Positions 25,504-34,870 are shown, counted from the stretch's first letter. The stretch: DNA of 64,000 nucleotides from UBA5209 sp964625015 (GCA_964625015.1 CAZUZI010000004.1:1-64000); one strand, 5' to 3'. A program made the numbers and translations. Notes: generated from the letters alone by a model not told the origin.

Positions 25504-27261
25504 TTATTTACCTTTCTTTCTTATTTCTTCTTCAATGTAGTCGATGAATTCCTGTGTTTTCATAAGGCCAATTTGTTTATTTGTTCTAGACCTTACAGAA
25601 ACAGTTTCTGTTTCTATTTCCTTATCTCCAATGATTACTAGGTATGGAATCTTAAGTTTTTCTGCATCTCTAATCTTTGATTGCATACTCTTATTCCTGC
25701 TATCAATATCAGCTCGTATGTTAGCATTTCTTAAAGCAAGAAGTATATCATTTGCATATTGCTGATGTTTTTCTGATATTGGGACTACTAGTACCTGATC
25801 AGGTGCTAACCAGAGTGGGAAGTCTCCACCATGGTGCTCGATAAGGAATGCGAAGAATCTTTCAAATGATCCTACAAGTGCTCTGTGTATTACAAATGGT
25901 TGTTTCTCAACTCCATCAGCATCTATATATGTAATATTGAATTTATCTGGCATATTGAAATCTAACTGTATTGTAGATATTGAGTCTTCTTTACCAAATA
26001 CATTTACGGCTTGTACATCAATTTTTGGACCGTAGAATGCTGCATCTCCTGGCATTTCTTCAAATTCTACACCTCTTTCGACTAATGCTTTTCTAAGGGT
26101 TTCTTCTGCTACTTTCCATTTCTCTATATCACCAGCATATTTATCAGGGTTCTTTTCTCTATCTGAAAGAGAGAGCCTAAATCTGTAGTTATCAAACCCA
26201 ACATCTTTGTAGAAGATATCTAGTAGATCAAGTGTCTCGTTTATTACTCCCTCAAGCTGCTCTGGGGTACAGAAGATATGGGCATCATTTTGAGTAAAGC
26301 CACGGACTCTTTGTAATCCGTGTAACTCTCCAGACTTTTCAAATCTATATACAGTACCAAATTCTCCAAGTTTGTATGGAAGATCTCTGTAACTCTTTGG
26401 ATCAAGTTTGTAGATCATGAAGCCTGCAGGACAGTTCATTGGTTTTAGGTAGTAATCTTCTTCATCCACTTTTATTGGAGAATACATAGATTCTTTGTAG
26501 AAGCCTAAGTGTCCTGATGTTTCAAACAGATGTCCTCTGTGAATATGTGGTGTTAGAACATGTTGATATCCATGTTTTCTTTCTAAATCAAGCATGTAAT
26601 CTTCAAGTATCCTTCGCATCATATATCCTCTCGGGAGCCAAACTGGTAATCCTTGGCCAATCTCAGGGATAATTGCGAATAGTTTTAACTGTCTACCAAG
26701 TACTCTATGATTTCTCCTTTCTGCTTCCTCGAGCTCTTCTAAATATTTCTTTAGTTCCTCTTTTGTTTCAAATACAGTGCCGTATATTCTTGTTAACATC
26801 TTCCTCTTCTCATCTCCTTTCCAATATGCTCCTGCGGTCTTGAGAAGCTTGAGGGGGCCTACTTTACCTGTATCTTCTACATGATTACCTCTACACATAT
26901 CTACAAACTCACTATCACCTGTGACAAAGAAGCTAACCTCTTCATCAGGAATTGCTTCTAGGAGTTCTAATTTATACTCTTGCCCTATTTCTTTGTAATA
27001 CTTTAATGCATCTTTTCTATGCATAAAGGTTTGAACTATTGGTAACTTTCTCTTTATTATCTTCCTCATCTCTTCCTCTATTTCCTTGAGGTTACTCTCC
27101 TCTATTGGCTCGCTAAATTCAAAATCATAGTAGAAACCATTATCTATTGCTGGTCCAATACCTAACTTTGTATCTGGGTATAGCTTAAGGACTGCTTGTG
27201 CTAATACATGAGATGCTGAATGTCTCATCTTCTCTAGATAGTTCATATTCTCTTGTTTCAT
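25504..27261 (-). CDS. thrS: Threonyl-tRNA synthetase without TGS domain
   Basis: Class II synthetase charging tRNA-Thr; 585 residues. It begins directly with the editing/SAD domain (HSASHVLAQAVLKLYPD), so the N-terminal TGS domain of about 60 residues found in E. coli ThrRS is absent. Editing-domain residues, the zinc ligand in LKPMNCPAGF, motif 2 VYRFEKSGELHGLQRVRGF and a C-terminal anticodon domain are visible. The ATG comes after an AT-rich run with no clear -10 at the leaderless distance. First gene of the infC operon. Confidence 0.96.
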   Translation of the reverse strand: MKQENMNYLEKMRHSASHVLAQAVLKLYPDTKLGIGPAIDNGFYYDFEFSEPIEESNLKEIEEEMRKIIKRKLPIVQTFMHRKDALKYYKEIGQEYKLELLEAIPDEEVSFFVTGDSEFVDMCRGNHVEDTGKVGPLKLLKTAGAYWKGDEKRKMLTRIYGTVFETKEELKKYLEELEEAERRNHRVLGRQLKLFAIIPEIGQGLPVWLPRGYMMRRILEDYMLDLERKHGYQHVLTPHIHRGHLFETSGHLGFYKESMYSPIKVDEEDYYLKPMNCPAGFMIYKLDPKSYRDLPYKLGEFGTVYRFEKSGELHGLQRVRGFTQNDAHIFCTPEQLEGVINETLDLLDIFYKDVGFDNYRFRLSLSDREKNPDKYAGDIEKWKVAEETLRKALVERGVEFEEMPGDAAFYGPKIDVQAVNVFGKEDSISTIQLDFNMPDKFNITYIDADGVEKQPFVIHRALVGSFERFFAFLIEHHGGDFPLWLAPDQVLVVPISEKHQQYANDILLALRNANIRADIDSRNKSMQSKIRDAEKLKIPYLVIIGDKEIETETVSVRSRTNKQIGLMKTQEFIDYIEEEIRKKGK

Positions 27262-27312
27262 AAATATATATATACATAATTAAAAATAAAAGTAGGAACA
27301 TATTTCCAAGGG

Positions 27313-27336
27313 AAAAACGACATTAGAAGAATGTCG
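27313..27336 (-). terminator. Terminator-like hairpin between rsmD and thrS
   Basis: On the minus strand CGACATT-CTTCT-AATGTCG is followed by TTTTT. It lies 125 nt after the rsmD stop and about 50 nt before the thrS ATG, so it may end rsmD transcription or act as an attenuator ahead of thrS. The surrounding 27262-27460 holds no gene I can support. Confidence 0.65.
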
Positions 27337-27460
27337 GATATACAATTTTTGTAAGTTTTGATTTGGATATACCAAATATTTTGTACATTGAATGTATTTT
27401 ATGTTTTTTTTCTTATTTATGCAACCCAAGGAGTGTGTAAGAGTGCTGTTTGATCTCCTA

Positions 27461-28195
27461 TTATGCTCTTACGATGAAGAAGGATATTGAGTTAAGACCA
27501 AAGTCATATGTTTCAACTTTTTTTATATTGTTTAGTTGTAATTTGTCTATTGGATATCTTCTTGGGTGTTTTATAATAACGGCACCTTTAAATTTCTTTG
27601 TATTATGGTTTACTACACCAGGAAGAAGAAATGATGCATTGTTTACCATCTGTTCTATTTTGAATAGTCTTTTTGTGTTATACAACTTGTAGGGAGGGTC
27701 TATGAATATGATATCGAATGTCCTACTTTCTTTTATAGATTTAGATATGTATTCTTCTACCTTTGATTTTATTACTTCTGCTTGTGGAAGAAATCCTGTA
27801 TGAGCAATATTACTACTTATTATTTGAAATGCCTGTTTAGAAGCATCAATAAAAGTTGCATCCTTAGCTCCTCTTGATAGGCATTCTAAACCAAATGAAC
27901 CGGAACCTGCGTATAGATCTAATATACTTTTCTTTACTATATCTTCTTTTAGAAGATCAAATATCCTTACTTTCATTCTATCTGTTAGAGGTCTTGTTGT
28001 TCTTGGTATGTCAATGTGAAAGTTTTTTGCTTTGCCACCAGTTATTCTAACTTGTGCGGATATAGTTGGCTCCTTACTCTGAAGTCTTTCTTTAAGAAAT
28101 TCTTCTTCTCGTTGTTCGTACTCTACCCAAGTTTCAACCTTGTGCTTACTCTTGTCTTTCCTTAATTTTTTTGACGAATCGAATTTTAAACTCAT
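27461..28195 (-). CDS. rsmD: 16S rRNA (guanine966-N2)-methyltransferase RsmD
   Basis: The 244 residues have a basic N-terminal extension of about 45 residues, then the RsmD core: RITGGKAKNFHI, SAM site DLYAGSGSFGLECLSRG and catalytic IDPPYKLYN. It modifies 16S rRNA in assembled 30S subunits. TATAAT ends 9 nt before the ATG. The stop lies within a GTAAGAG/CTCTTAC inverted repeat, which may be incidental. Confidence 0.93.
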   Translation of the reverse strand: MSLKFDSSKKLRKDKSKHKVETWVEYEQREEEFLKERLQSKEPTISAQVRITGGKAKNFHIDIPRTTRPLTDRMKVRIFDLLKEDIVKKSILDLYAGSGSFGLECLSRGAKDATFIDASKQAFQIISSNIAHTGFLPQAEVIKSKVEEYISKSIKESRTFDIIFIDPPYKLYNTKRLFKIEQMVNNASFLLPGVVNHNTKKFKGAVIIKHPRRYPIDKLQLNNIKKVETYDFGLNSISFFIVRA

Positions 28196-28204
28196 ATATG
28201 TCGT

Positions 28205-28210
28205 ATTATA
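28205..28210 (-). promoter_or_regulatory. -10 box TATAAT for rsmD
   Basis: Minus strand, 9-nt spacer to ATG 28195. It touches the 3' end of the upstream surface-protein gene (stop at 28211). Confidence 0.7.
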
Positions 28211-30730
28211 CTAATCAAAATTGATTCCTTCCAGTCCTATACCTTCAATAATGGTATCTTTTTGTAAATATGTGAATGAAGAAACAGATGACCAATCACT
28301 TGGTGTTGGATTACTATCCCATACGCGGATTCTCCAATAGTAGGTGCTATTGTGAACAAGTGCCGTACCTGCGTATGTAATTTTAGGTATTATCGTATCT
28401 GATTGTACAGGAGTTATCGATTGTTGACCTGTATCCCACATTACTGTACCAGTAAATGCAGAATTACTGTTTACCTCTATTTCATAGTATATTGCACTAT
28501 CTCCGTTGGCATCTGTGTGAAGAGCTTGAAATTTTGGAGTAGATGAACTGATATTAACAGGTGATGTGAATCCGTCTACTAGTGTATTTGTAGGTGCATT
28601 CGGAGATTGTTGTGCTATGTTTGCCATTGTAAATTGTGCTGTTGTGGACCATTCTCCTATTACTCCATAGCTATTTGTAAACCTTATTCTCCAGTAATAT
28701 GTAGTACCATTTGTTGTTAATTCTGTGCCTGCATAGCTTATATCAGTAGATCTAGTTCCCTGTGCGAGTGGCGTCATCGATGTTTGTCCTGTATCCCACA
28801 TTACTGTACCAGTAAATGCAGAATTACTGTTTACTTCTATTTCGTAGTATGTTGCTGTATTTTCTGTTGCAGGGTCGTTGTATATTGCACTAAATTCAGG
28901 TGTTAGATCTGTTACTCCAATAGGATTTGTTTGTCCTTCTGTATATGGGGATGTCGGAGCAGTTGGAGTTGAGGCCATTGTAAATTGAGCTGTTGCAGAC
29001 CATGGACTAACTCCCCCATTGTTATCTGTAAATCGTATTCTCCAATAGTAGGTCGATCCATCTAAACTTAATGCTGTACCTGATGAATATGATATGTCGG
29101 GTGATCTTGTTCCTATTGCTGTTGCTGTCATTGATTGTAATCCACTACTCCACCAAGATGACTCTGGGTCAAAATTAGATTGTCTATTTACTTCTATTTC
29201 ATATGATACACCTGTGTCTCCAGTATCAGGATCGTTGAATATTGCACTGAATTCAGGTGTTAGATCCGTTACTCCAATAGGATTTGTTTGTCCTTCTGCA
29301 TATAGTGATGTAGGTGAAGTTGGAGCTGTATTGTTCGTTTCTTCAGTTCCTAATGTATTTGTTAATGTTGTTTTCCTTTTTGAGAAAACTACTGTTCTAT
29401 ATGGTGGAACATTTGAAGAGGTAAGATTTACTGTATGTGAGTGGTCTCCAGATACACTGATTCCTACATCTGGTAATAGAATTACAGATCCAGATGCCGC
29501 GTCAGTTGCAAACGAGTTGCTATGTGTTGTGGAACCGGCAGATGTCGTGTTTACAGTTGAACTACCCAAAATAAAATTATTGATTGCAGGAGTATATGAA
29601 GTCCAACCTAATGGTGGTACTGAAGAAGTCATTGCTATTACTTGTTGGTTGAGCGAAGGAAGAGAAGATGGGGCTTTAATATACAATAATTCAATAGATG
29701 GTGGGCGATTGAGTGTACTACTGGTTGTTGTTGCAGAAACAGAATGTGTATGGTTTCCTAACATAGCATCCATTTCATCCATTGCAGGGGTTTCAAAAAA
29801 ATCACAAACAGTTTGGGAGGTTGATTGTACCTGAACATTGCTCAAGGTGTGTGAATGTGTAGCAGATCCACCAGTTGTTCCATATGTATCTGAACCGATT
29901 GGATATCTACTATCTAGTGCAGAAACTCTTGTCCATCCACTTGGTGTCGATGTATCTGAGATCATGATCAAATTATTTAATGTTGTTAATCTACTGTTTG
30001 AACATACTGGAGTACTCAAGTATGGCGGAGTTGAATCGGCTGTTGAATATGTTCCTGTTACGGTATGTGTATGGAATGGATCCGCTAGGCAGTAGTATGT
30101 GTCTACATATTCTCCACTATTTGCCGGTGTGGATGCCTCAGAAGTAACTGAAAAGGAACCACCGTGGGATCCACTTGCACCACCAGTGCTTCCACTTGTT
30201 GTAGATCCCATTATAAAGCGATTGTCAAAGCTACTATCTCTTGTCCATCCATTGTTACAGCTACTGTCTGATAGTGTATAGAAGCTCCCTGTCCAAGTTT
30301 GTTCCCCATTTGTAGCAGAAGCATTACCGTAGTATGTATATACTGTTTTACCTCCTGTGGGTACACTTGGTATTCTTATCCATACTTGTGTAGTAGTTGT
30401 ATTGCATCCACCTTCTATCCAGTAACTTAAGGCTGTAGTGTCATCACTATCTACAAATCTAAGATCATCACAATCAGCTTGTAATTTGCCTGCTGTAATT
30501 AATGATTGTGTATCAATTTCTACTAATACATCTTCATCTGTTAATGCCGAACCAGAATTACTTACAGTAATAGCTTTTCTATACAACCAACTAGAGCTAT
30601 ACCAGGATTTTACTTCCGCACTGTCTTGTGTAAGGAGATATGCAACTGGTGCGATTATTAATACTGCAAGAGTTGATGCAATTATAGCTGTCCTTTTTGA
30701 AATAGATATACTCTTAAGCGGTTCCTTCAT
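28211..30730 (-). CDS. Surface protein with DUF2341-like and FN3-like repeats
   Basis: An 839-residue exported protein. A membrane anchor is at about 13-32, followed by a DUF2341-type module (about 40-130; WYSSSWLYRKAITVSN, WIEGGCNT, YTYYGN). A His/Ser/Thr-rich middle follows (about 130-450), with repeated units of the form SGWTRVSALDSRYPIGS and THSHTL. Three FN3-like repeats of about 95 residues follow from about 475, each with EGQTNPIGVTDLTPEFSA or a variant and STYYWRIRFTD. DUF2341 occurs in putative carbohydrate-binding or adhesive proteins. No LPxTG-like end is present, so the N-terminal anchor probably holds it. Adhesion to host or wall is inference. Confidence 0.87.
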   Translation of the reverse strand: MKEPLKSISISKRTAIIASTLAVLIIAPVAYLLTQDSAEVKSWYSSSWLYRKAITVSNSGSALTDEDVLVEIDTQSLITAGKLQADCDDLRFVDSDDTTALSYWIEGGCNTTTTQVWIRIPSVPTGGKTVYTYYGNASATNGEQTWTGSFYTLSDSSCNNGWTRDSSFDNRFIMGSTTSGSTGGASGSHGGSFSVTSEASTPANSGEYVDTYYCLADPFHTHTVTGTYSTADSTPPYLSTPVCSNSRLTTLNNLIMISDTSTPSGWTRVSALDSRYPIGSDTYGTTGGSATHSHTLSNVQVQSTSQTVCDFFETPAMDEMDAMLGNHTHSVSATTTSSTLNRPPSIELLYIKAPSSLPSLNQQVIAMTSSVPPLGWTSYTPAINNFILGSSTVNTTSAGSTTHSNSFATDAASGSVILLPDVGISVSGDHSHTVNLTSSNVPPYRTVVFSKRKTTLTNTLGTEETNNTAPTSPTSLYAEGQTNPIGVTDLTPEFSAIFNDPDTGDTGVSYEIEVNRQSNFDPESSWWSSGLQSMTATAIGTRSPDISYSSGTALSLDGSTYYWRIRFTDNNGGVSPWSATAQFTMASTPTAPTSPYTEGQTNPIGVTDLTPEFSAIYNDPATENTATYYEIEVNSNSAFTGTVMWDTGQTSMTPLAQGTRSTDISYAGTELTTNGTTYYWRIRFTNSYGVIGEWSTTAQFTMANIAQQSPNAPTNTLVDGFTSPVNISSSTPKFQALHTDANGDSAIYYEIEVNSNSAFTGTVMWDTGQQSITPVQSDTIIPKITYAGTALVHNSTYYWRIRVWDSNPTPSDWSSVSSFTYLQKDTIIEGIGLEGINFD

Positions 30731-30736
30731 ATGTTA

Positions 30737-30742
30737 ATAATA
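30737..30742 (-). promoter_or_regulatory. -10 box TATTAT, DUF2341 surface protein
   Basis: The spacer to ATG 30730 is 6 nt. It lies directly downstream of the terminator hairpin of the preceding gene. Confidence 0.55.
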
Positions 30743-30750
30743 TCAGAAAG

Positions 30751-30770
30751 GAGGGGTTAATCTAACCCTC
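30751..30770 (-). terminator. Hairpin over the stop codon of the SpoU methylase
   Basis: Minus-strand GAGGGTTA and TAACCCCTC pair with one bulged C around GAT; the stop TAA is in the right arm. The T-run after it is short (CTTTCTG). Confidence 0.5.
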
Positions 30771-31215
30771 TTGTAAGTTCGTAGAGCATAATAGATGCAC
30801 AGTTGGCGACATTAAGGGATTCTTTCATACCTCTCATTGGAATATATATCTTCTTATCTACCCTTGATAGTAATGTACTGTCTACTCCTCTTTTTTCATG
30901 TCCAAATAGTAGTGCAACTTTTTCTGGATATGTAACTTTTTGGAAATGTAGCGCATCATCTGTAAGCTCAACTGCATATATTGGAATACCCATTTCTTTT
31001 ATCTCATCAATTGCTTCTTCAGTACTATCATAGTGCTCAGAGTGTATCATTTCTGTTGCTCCTAGTGCTGTTTTATCTAATTTAGGATTATCTATTTCTG
31101 TTGTAATACCACAGAGATATATTTTTTTTACATACCCTGCTCCATCTGAGGATCTAAATATACTTCCTACATTAAATGCAGATCTAATATTGTCTAAGAT
31201 AATGTGGATTTCCAT
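30757..31215 (-). CDS. SpoU-family RNA 2'-O-methyltransferase
   Basis: A single-domain 152-residue SPOUT methylase with all three knot motifs: NIRSAFNVGSIFRS, VALLFGHEKRGVD and IPMRGMKESLNVANCAS. The target is probably a tRNA or rRNA ribose; the exact site cannot be told. There is no N-terminal L30e-like RNA-binding domain. It overlaps the recG stop by one base at its own start, so it is the tail of the small-peptide-recG unit. Confidence 0.9.
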   Translation of the reverse strand: MEIHIILDNIRSAFNVGSIFRSSDGAGYVKKIYLCGITTEIDNPKLDKTALGATEMIHSEHYDSTEEAIDEIKEMGIPIYAVELTDDALHFQKVTYPEKVALLFGHEKRGVDSTLLSRVDKKIYIPMRGMKESLNVANCASIMLYELTRGLD

Positions 31216-33224
31216 TATTTAAAAAGATTTTCATATATATATTCTAAGTCAGTATTATCTCTTTTAAGTAGTTCTTTTGCAATTAATTTCGCTTTTTTAA
31301 AAAGTGAGATATCTGTTAAAGAAGCAATCTTGAATTGAGGAATACCTGACTGTTTTATACCATATACCTCACCTGGTCCTCTCTTTTGAAGATCATACTC
31401 TGCTACATCAAAGCCAGAGTTATGTGAAGCAAAGTATTTTAATCTATCGATTGTATCCTCATTCTTCTCTTCATTTTTACTAGGGATTACGAAACAGAAA
31501 GATTGAAGATTACCTCTACCTACTCTACCTCTAAGCTGATGTAGCTGTGCTAGACCAAATCTGTGTGCATCTTCTATTACCATAATGGTTGCATCTGGGA
31601 TATCTATTCCTACTTCAATTACTGATGTTGATACTAATATGTTAATTTCTTTTTTTCTAAATCTTTCTATTATTTCATTCTTCTCTTTGTCTTTTAGTTT
31701 TCCATGCAGTAGCTCAACCTTCAGATCTTTAAATGAATTTTTCCTTAGGTTCTCAAATTCTGTTAAAACCGCTTTCGCATCTAATGTTTCTGATTCTTCG
31801 ATTATTGGATATACAATGAAGGCTTGTTCAATATATTTACTGTCTTTTATTCTCTTATCTATCCATTTAAAACAGTCTTCTCTTTTTCTGTATGGTACAT
31901 ACTTTGTATCGATATCTATTCTATGCTTAGGTTTCTCCTTTATCACACTAACTTTTGTACTACCAAATACAATCTCTGTAAGGCTTCGAGGAATAGGTGT
32001 TGCTGTCATAGTAAGATAGTGTGGAGTATTTTGTCCTTTGAGTAACCTTTCTCTTTGTTCTACACCGAACCTGTGCTGTTCGTCGACAATAACTAAGTTA
32101 AGATTTTTGGGCATATCTGTTTTGTATAGTACTGCGTGTGTACCAATGATAAGGCGGTTGTTTGAGTTTGCATCTGTTTTTTTTGATGAGATCCAGAGTT
32201 GAATATCGATATCAAATGGTTTTAAAAATGTTTTAAATGTTTCAAAGTGTTGTTGTGCTAGTACTGTTGTCGGTGCAAGTATTGCAGCACTATATCCATT
32301 CCGTATGCATTGTAGTATTGCTATTGCAGCTACTACAGTTTTTCCACTCCCTACATCACCATTAAGTAACCTATTCATTGGTTTGTTTTTTGATATGTCT
32401 TTAAGAATTTCTTGTGTGCTTCTATTCTGATCATTTGTTAATTCAAATGGGAGTAAATGTATGAAATCCTTTGTTAATACTTTGTCTTCTAGAATATTCT
32501 TGGATTTAAGCTTGTTCCTTTCCTCTTTTTCCTTTTCAAGTTTAAGGGCTATTCTAAGCATTTCATCTAGTGCTAATCTAGAGAACGCATTTGGTAAATC
32601 TTCCCTTGTTTTAGGAAAATGTACAATCTTTATACTTTCTTGCAATGATATTTCATCTTTCAAGGTATCTGTTGGTATTGGATCTGTAAGTATATTTTTG
32701 ATATCACTTTTAATATCTGAGAGAACATTTCGAATACTCCTTGAAGAGAGGCCTTCTGTTTCATGGTATATTCCTATTATTTTCCCTAGATGTTTCTGTT
32801 CAGATATATCTCCTGTGTATTTTTCATATTTAGGATTATATATATTCTTTGTCTTGCCTTTTACAGATATCTTTCCATCAAATATATACCATTCACCCTG
32901 TTTTAATGTTTTGGAGAGATAGCTTTGATTGAAGTATGAAAGATCTATGCTATCGTCTGAATCTGCAACTTCAACCTTAGTAAGTACTTTCCCTCTTCTT
33001 GTATATATATTTTTTACTTCAACAATTTGTCCTAAGAATGTACCTTCCTGTATTGATTTAAAATCTTTAATACTGAGTATTTCGGAAGTGTCTCTATATT
33101 TAAATGGTATATGAAAAAGGAGATCTTGAATTGTCTCTATCCCGAGTTTATTAAATTTTTGTGATTGTGCCTTGCCAACCCCTTTTAATTCTATTATTGG
33201 GGTTGAAGGTTTGAATGTGCTCAT
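31215..33224 (-). CDS. recG: ATP-dependent DNA helicase RecG
   Basis: Branch-migration helicase acting at stalled forks. The 669 residues show an N-terminal HhH/wedge OB region (IIELKGVGKAQSQKFNKLGI; TFLGQIVEVKNIYTR), Walker A NGDVGSGKT, DEQHRFGVEQR, TMTATPIPR, and the C-terminal helicase domain with RGRVGRG and the final RecG motif KRGPGEVYG. Length is close to usual. It starts 2 nt after a 36-residue membrane-peptide gene and probably depends on that gene's promoter. Confidence 0.97.
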   Translation of the reverse strand: MSTFKPSTPIIELKGVGKAQSQKFNKLGIETIQDLLFHIPFKYRDTSEILSIKDFKSIQEGTFLGQIVEVKNIYTRRGKVLTKVEVADSDDSIDLSYFNQSYLSKTLKQGEWYIFDGKISVKGKTKNIYNPKYEKYTGDISEQKHLGKIIGIYHETEGLSSRSIRNVLSDIKSDIKNILTDPIPTDTLKDEISLQESIKIVHFPKTREDLPNAFSRLALDEMLRIALKLEKEKEERNKLKSKNILEDKVLTKDFIHLLPFELTNDQNRSTQEILKDISKNKPMNRLLNGDVGSGKTVVAAIAILQCIRNGYSAAILAPTTVLAQQHFETFKTFLKPFDIDIQLWISSKKTDANSNNRLIIGTHAVLYKTDMPKNLNLVIVDEQHRFGVEQRERLLKGQNTPHYLTMTATPIPRSLTEIVFGSTKVSVIKEKPKHRIDIDTKYVPYRKREDCFKWIDKRIKDSKYIEQAFIVYPIIEESETLDAKAVLTEFENLRKNSFKDLKVELLHGKLKDKEKNEIIERFRKKEINILVSTSVIEVGIDIPDATIMVIEDAHRFGLAQLHQLRGRVGRGNLQSFCFVIPSKNEEKNEDTIDRLKYFASHNSGFDVAEYDLQKRGPGEVYGIKQSGIPQFKIASLTDISLFKKAKLIAKELLKRDNTDLEYIYENLFK

Positions 33225-33226
33225 CT

Positions 33227-33337
33227 TTAAATGAGGCTAGATATAGCTAGAAAGATTGGTAGTAGTAAACTTGCTATCATTACTACTGCTATGAAGATAT
33301 TAAAGATCTTTTTTATTATTGTTGATTTCTTATTCAT
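33227..33337 (-). CDS. 36-residue single-span membrane peptide upstream of recG
   Basis: The frame from ATG 33337 to TAA 33227 gives a peptide with a basic head (MNKKSTIIKKIF) followed by a hydrophobic helix ending ISSLI. A TAGAAT box ends 7 nt before the ATG, as at the other genes here, and the stop lies 2 nt before the recG ATG. The composition and the promoter make it a credible gene; it may also serve to couple ribosomes into recG. I do not recognise it. Confidence 0.6.
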   Translation of the reverse strand: MNKKSTIIKKIFNIFIAVVMIASLLLPIFLAISSLI

Positions 33338-33344
33338 ATGTTTG

Positions 33345-33350
33345 ATTCTA
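33345..33350 (-). promoter_or_regulatory. -10 box TAGAAT, small peptide-recG unit
   Basis: Minus strand, 7-nt spacer to ATG 33337. Confidence 0.55.
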
Positions 33351-33356
33351 CAATAT

Positions 33357-34829
33357 TTATTTATTTTTCCAAGTCTTTTGTATTCGATGTTTAATACTTG
33401 AAGAGTTTGTATACTTAATCCATTCAGGGTTTATTGTTTTCTTTCCTGGCTGTGTCTTTATTTCGATCATGTCTCCTGTTTGAACTTCGTAGTTCAATTT
33501 TACTGGGTTTCCATTTACTTTTGCAGAAACCATACTTGTTCCTATATCTGTATGAACTAGGAATGCAAAATCTACGACGGTGTCTCCTTTATCTAACTGT
33601 ATTAGCATTCCTTTCGGAGTAAATGCATATACATATTCCTTAAATATATCTACATTTATTGGTGCGGATATTTTTTCTTCCCTTGATGATATATTTCTGT
33701 CTATTTCTTTATGTATTTCTTCTACCCAATTGTATTTATCAGTAGGTTTTGCGTATCTACTTTTACTTTCTTTATATGCAATATGTGAAGCAGCTCCATA
33801 TGTGTTGTGATAGTACATATCCGGAGTCATTACTTGTATCTCAATTATGTTTTTAGAGATTGATGGAAGAATGACTGGTCCTTGTAACGCTTTATATCCA
33901 TTCGGTTTAGGGTTAGAGATGTAATCATCGAAATCTTTATCTAATATCTCTCCGTTATCCATTATTAATTCAAGTACTTTGAAGCATTCTTCTTCTGTTT
34001 CCGTAATTATTCTAAAAGCTAAAAGATCTTGTATATCAGAAATATTCATAGAGTGGCCTTCTTTAAGGTATTTCTTCTGTTTGCTATATATGCTGTAAAT
34101 ACTTTTTACTCTGCCGTGTATAGCTTGTTCACCTGGTATCATTTTCATCAATTCTTCTAAGTAGAGCATATATTTATCTCTCATCTCTGTTGTATACCCA
34201 TTATCGAGCATGGTTTGTTTTATAGTGTCATATTCTTCTTTCCTATATATTTCTAATGCTCTTTCTTCTAATTCTTTTTTAATTTGATTAAGATTTAGAT
34301 ATTCTGCCAATGGGCCGTAAATATTAAATACTTTTTGTATCTTTGAACCTATTCTTTCTGATGGCATATATTCAATTGTTCGTACATTATCAAGGGTATC
34401 AGCAAGTTTTATTAATACTGGTCTTAAATCTTTTGAACGATTCAATATATATTTAGTAATTATTTCATAGTCGGTATCAGTACTACCTGTTGCTTTACTG
34501 ATATCATCAGATGAATGTATTAGATTTAGGACATCATCTCCAAATTTATTAACGATTTCTTCTTCTAGCAGACTTCTTTTGTCCTCATTTCTACTTAATA
34601 TGTTGTGTAAAAGTCCTCCTATTATGGTATTTGTATCAAAACCCATATCAGCTAAGGTTATTGCACATCTGATTGTATGGTTTGAGAAATCTTCACCAGA
34701 GAGTCTTTTTTGACCATTGTGATATGTTTTAGAAAACTCTATGGCTTTTTCTACAGTACTCTGGAATTTCTTCGGGCATTTTTCAATGAGTTGTTCTTCT
34801 ATGTGTTCTCTCATGTTTAATATCCCCAC
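33357..34829 (-). CDS. RelA/SpoT-like (p)ppGpp synthetase with degenerate HD domain and TGS
   Basis: The 490 residues start at GTG, chosen because TATATT ends 7 nt before it; ATG 34814 is the alternative. The N-terminal HD region is recognisable, but key residues differ: LLHN in place of LLHD, and LADTLDNVRT in place of LADRLHNMRT, so (p)ppGpp hydrolysis is doubtful. The synthetase domain has GRVKSIYSIYSK, DLLAFRI, PKPNGYKALQ and EIQVMTPDM, and looks active. A TGS domain follows (from about 400). The C-terminal helical, zinc-finger and ACT regions are absent, so the protein is shorter than standard long Rel enzymes. Confidence 0.88.
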   Translation of the reverse strand: MGILNMREHIEEQLIEKCPKKFQSTVEKAIEFSKTYHNGQKRLSGEDFSNHTIRCAITLADMGFDTNTIIGGLLHNILSRNEDKRSLLEEEIVNKFGDDVLNLIHSSDDISKATGSTDTDYEIITKYILNRSKDLRPVLIKLADTLDNVRTIEYMPSERIGSKIQKVFNIYGPLAEYLNLNQIKKELEERALEIYRKEEYDTIKQTMLDNGYTTEMRDKYMLYLEELMKMIPGEQAIHGRVKSIYSIYSKQKKYLKEGHSMNISDIQDLLAFRIITETEEECFKVLELIMDNGEILDKDFDDYISNPKPNGYKALQGPVILPSISKNIIEIQVMTPDMYYHNTYGAASHIAYKESKSRYAKPTDKYNWVEEIHKEIDRNISSREEKISAPINVDIFKEYVYAFTPKGMLIQLDKGDTVVDFAFLVHTDIGTSMVSAKVNGNPVKLNYEVQTGDMIEIKTQPGKKTINPEWIKYTNSSSIKHRIQKTWKNK

Positions 34830-34836
34830 TCATGGG

Positions 34837-34842
34837 AATATA
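34837..34842 (-). promoter_or_regulatory. -10 box TATATT, Rel-like gene
   Basis: Minus strand, 7 nt before GTG 34829, which supports that start over the downstream ATG. Confidence 0.45.
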
Positions 34843-34870
34843 CAATGTTAGATATGTACATCCCCTTTTG

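Noticed and set aside
27262..27460. T-box or other riboswitch before thrS
   Set aside because: I see a simple terminator hairpin but no T-box consensus, specifier loop or antiterminator pairing that I can defend.
27437..27475. GTAAGAG/CTCTTAC inverted repeat at the rsmD end as a terminator
   Set aside because: The loop is 22 nt and no T-run follows; the hairpin at 27313-27336 is a better candidate.
28211..30730. Phage tail collar-like segments (IGSDTYGTTGG, THSHTL)
   Set aside because: The protein has a membrane anchor, a DUF2341-like module and FN3-like repeats, and no phage genes are nearby; not evidence for a prophage.
34801..34850. Hairpin TCCC/GGGA before the Rel-like gene as an operator
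   Set aside because: Only 4-5 bp arms; explained equally well by chance.
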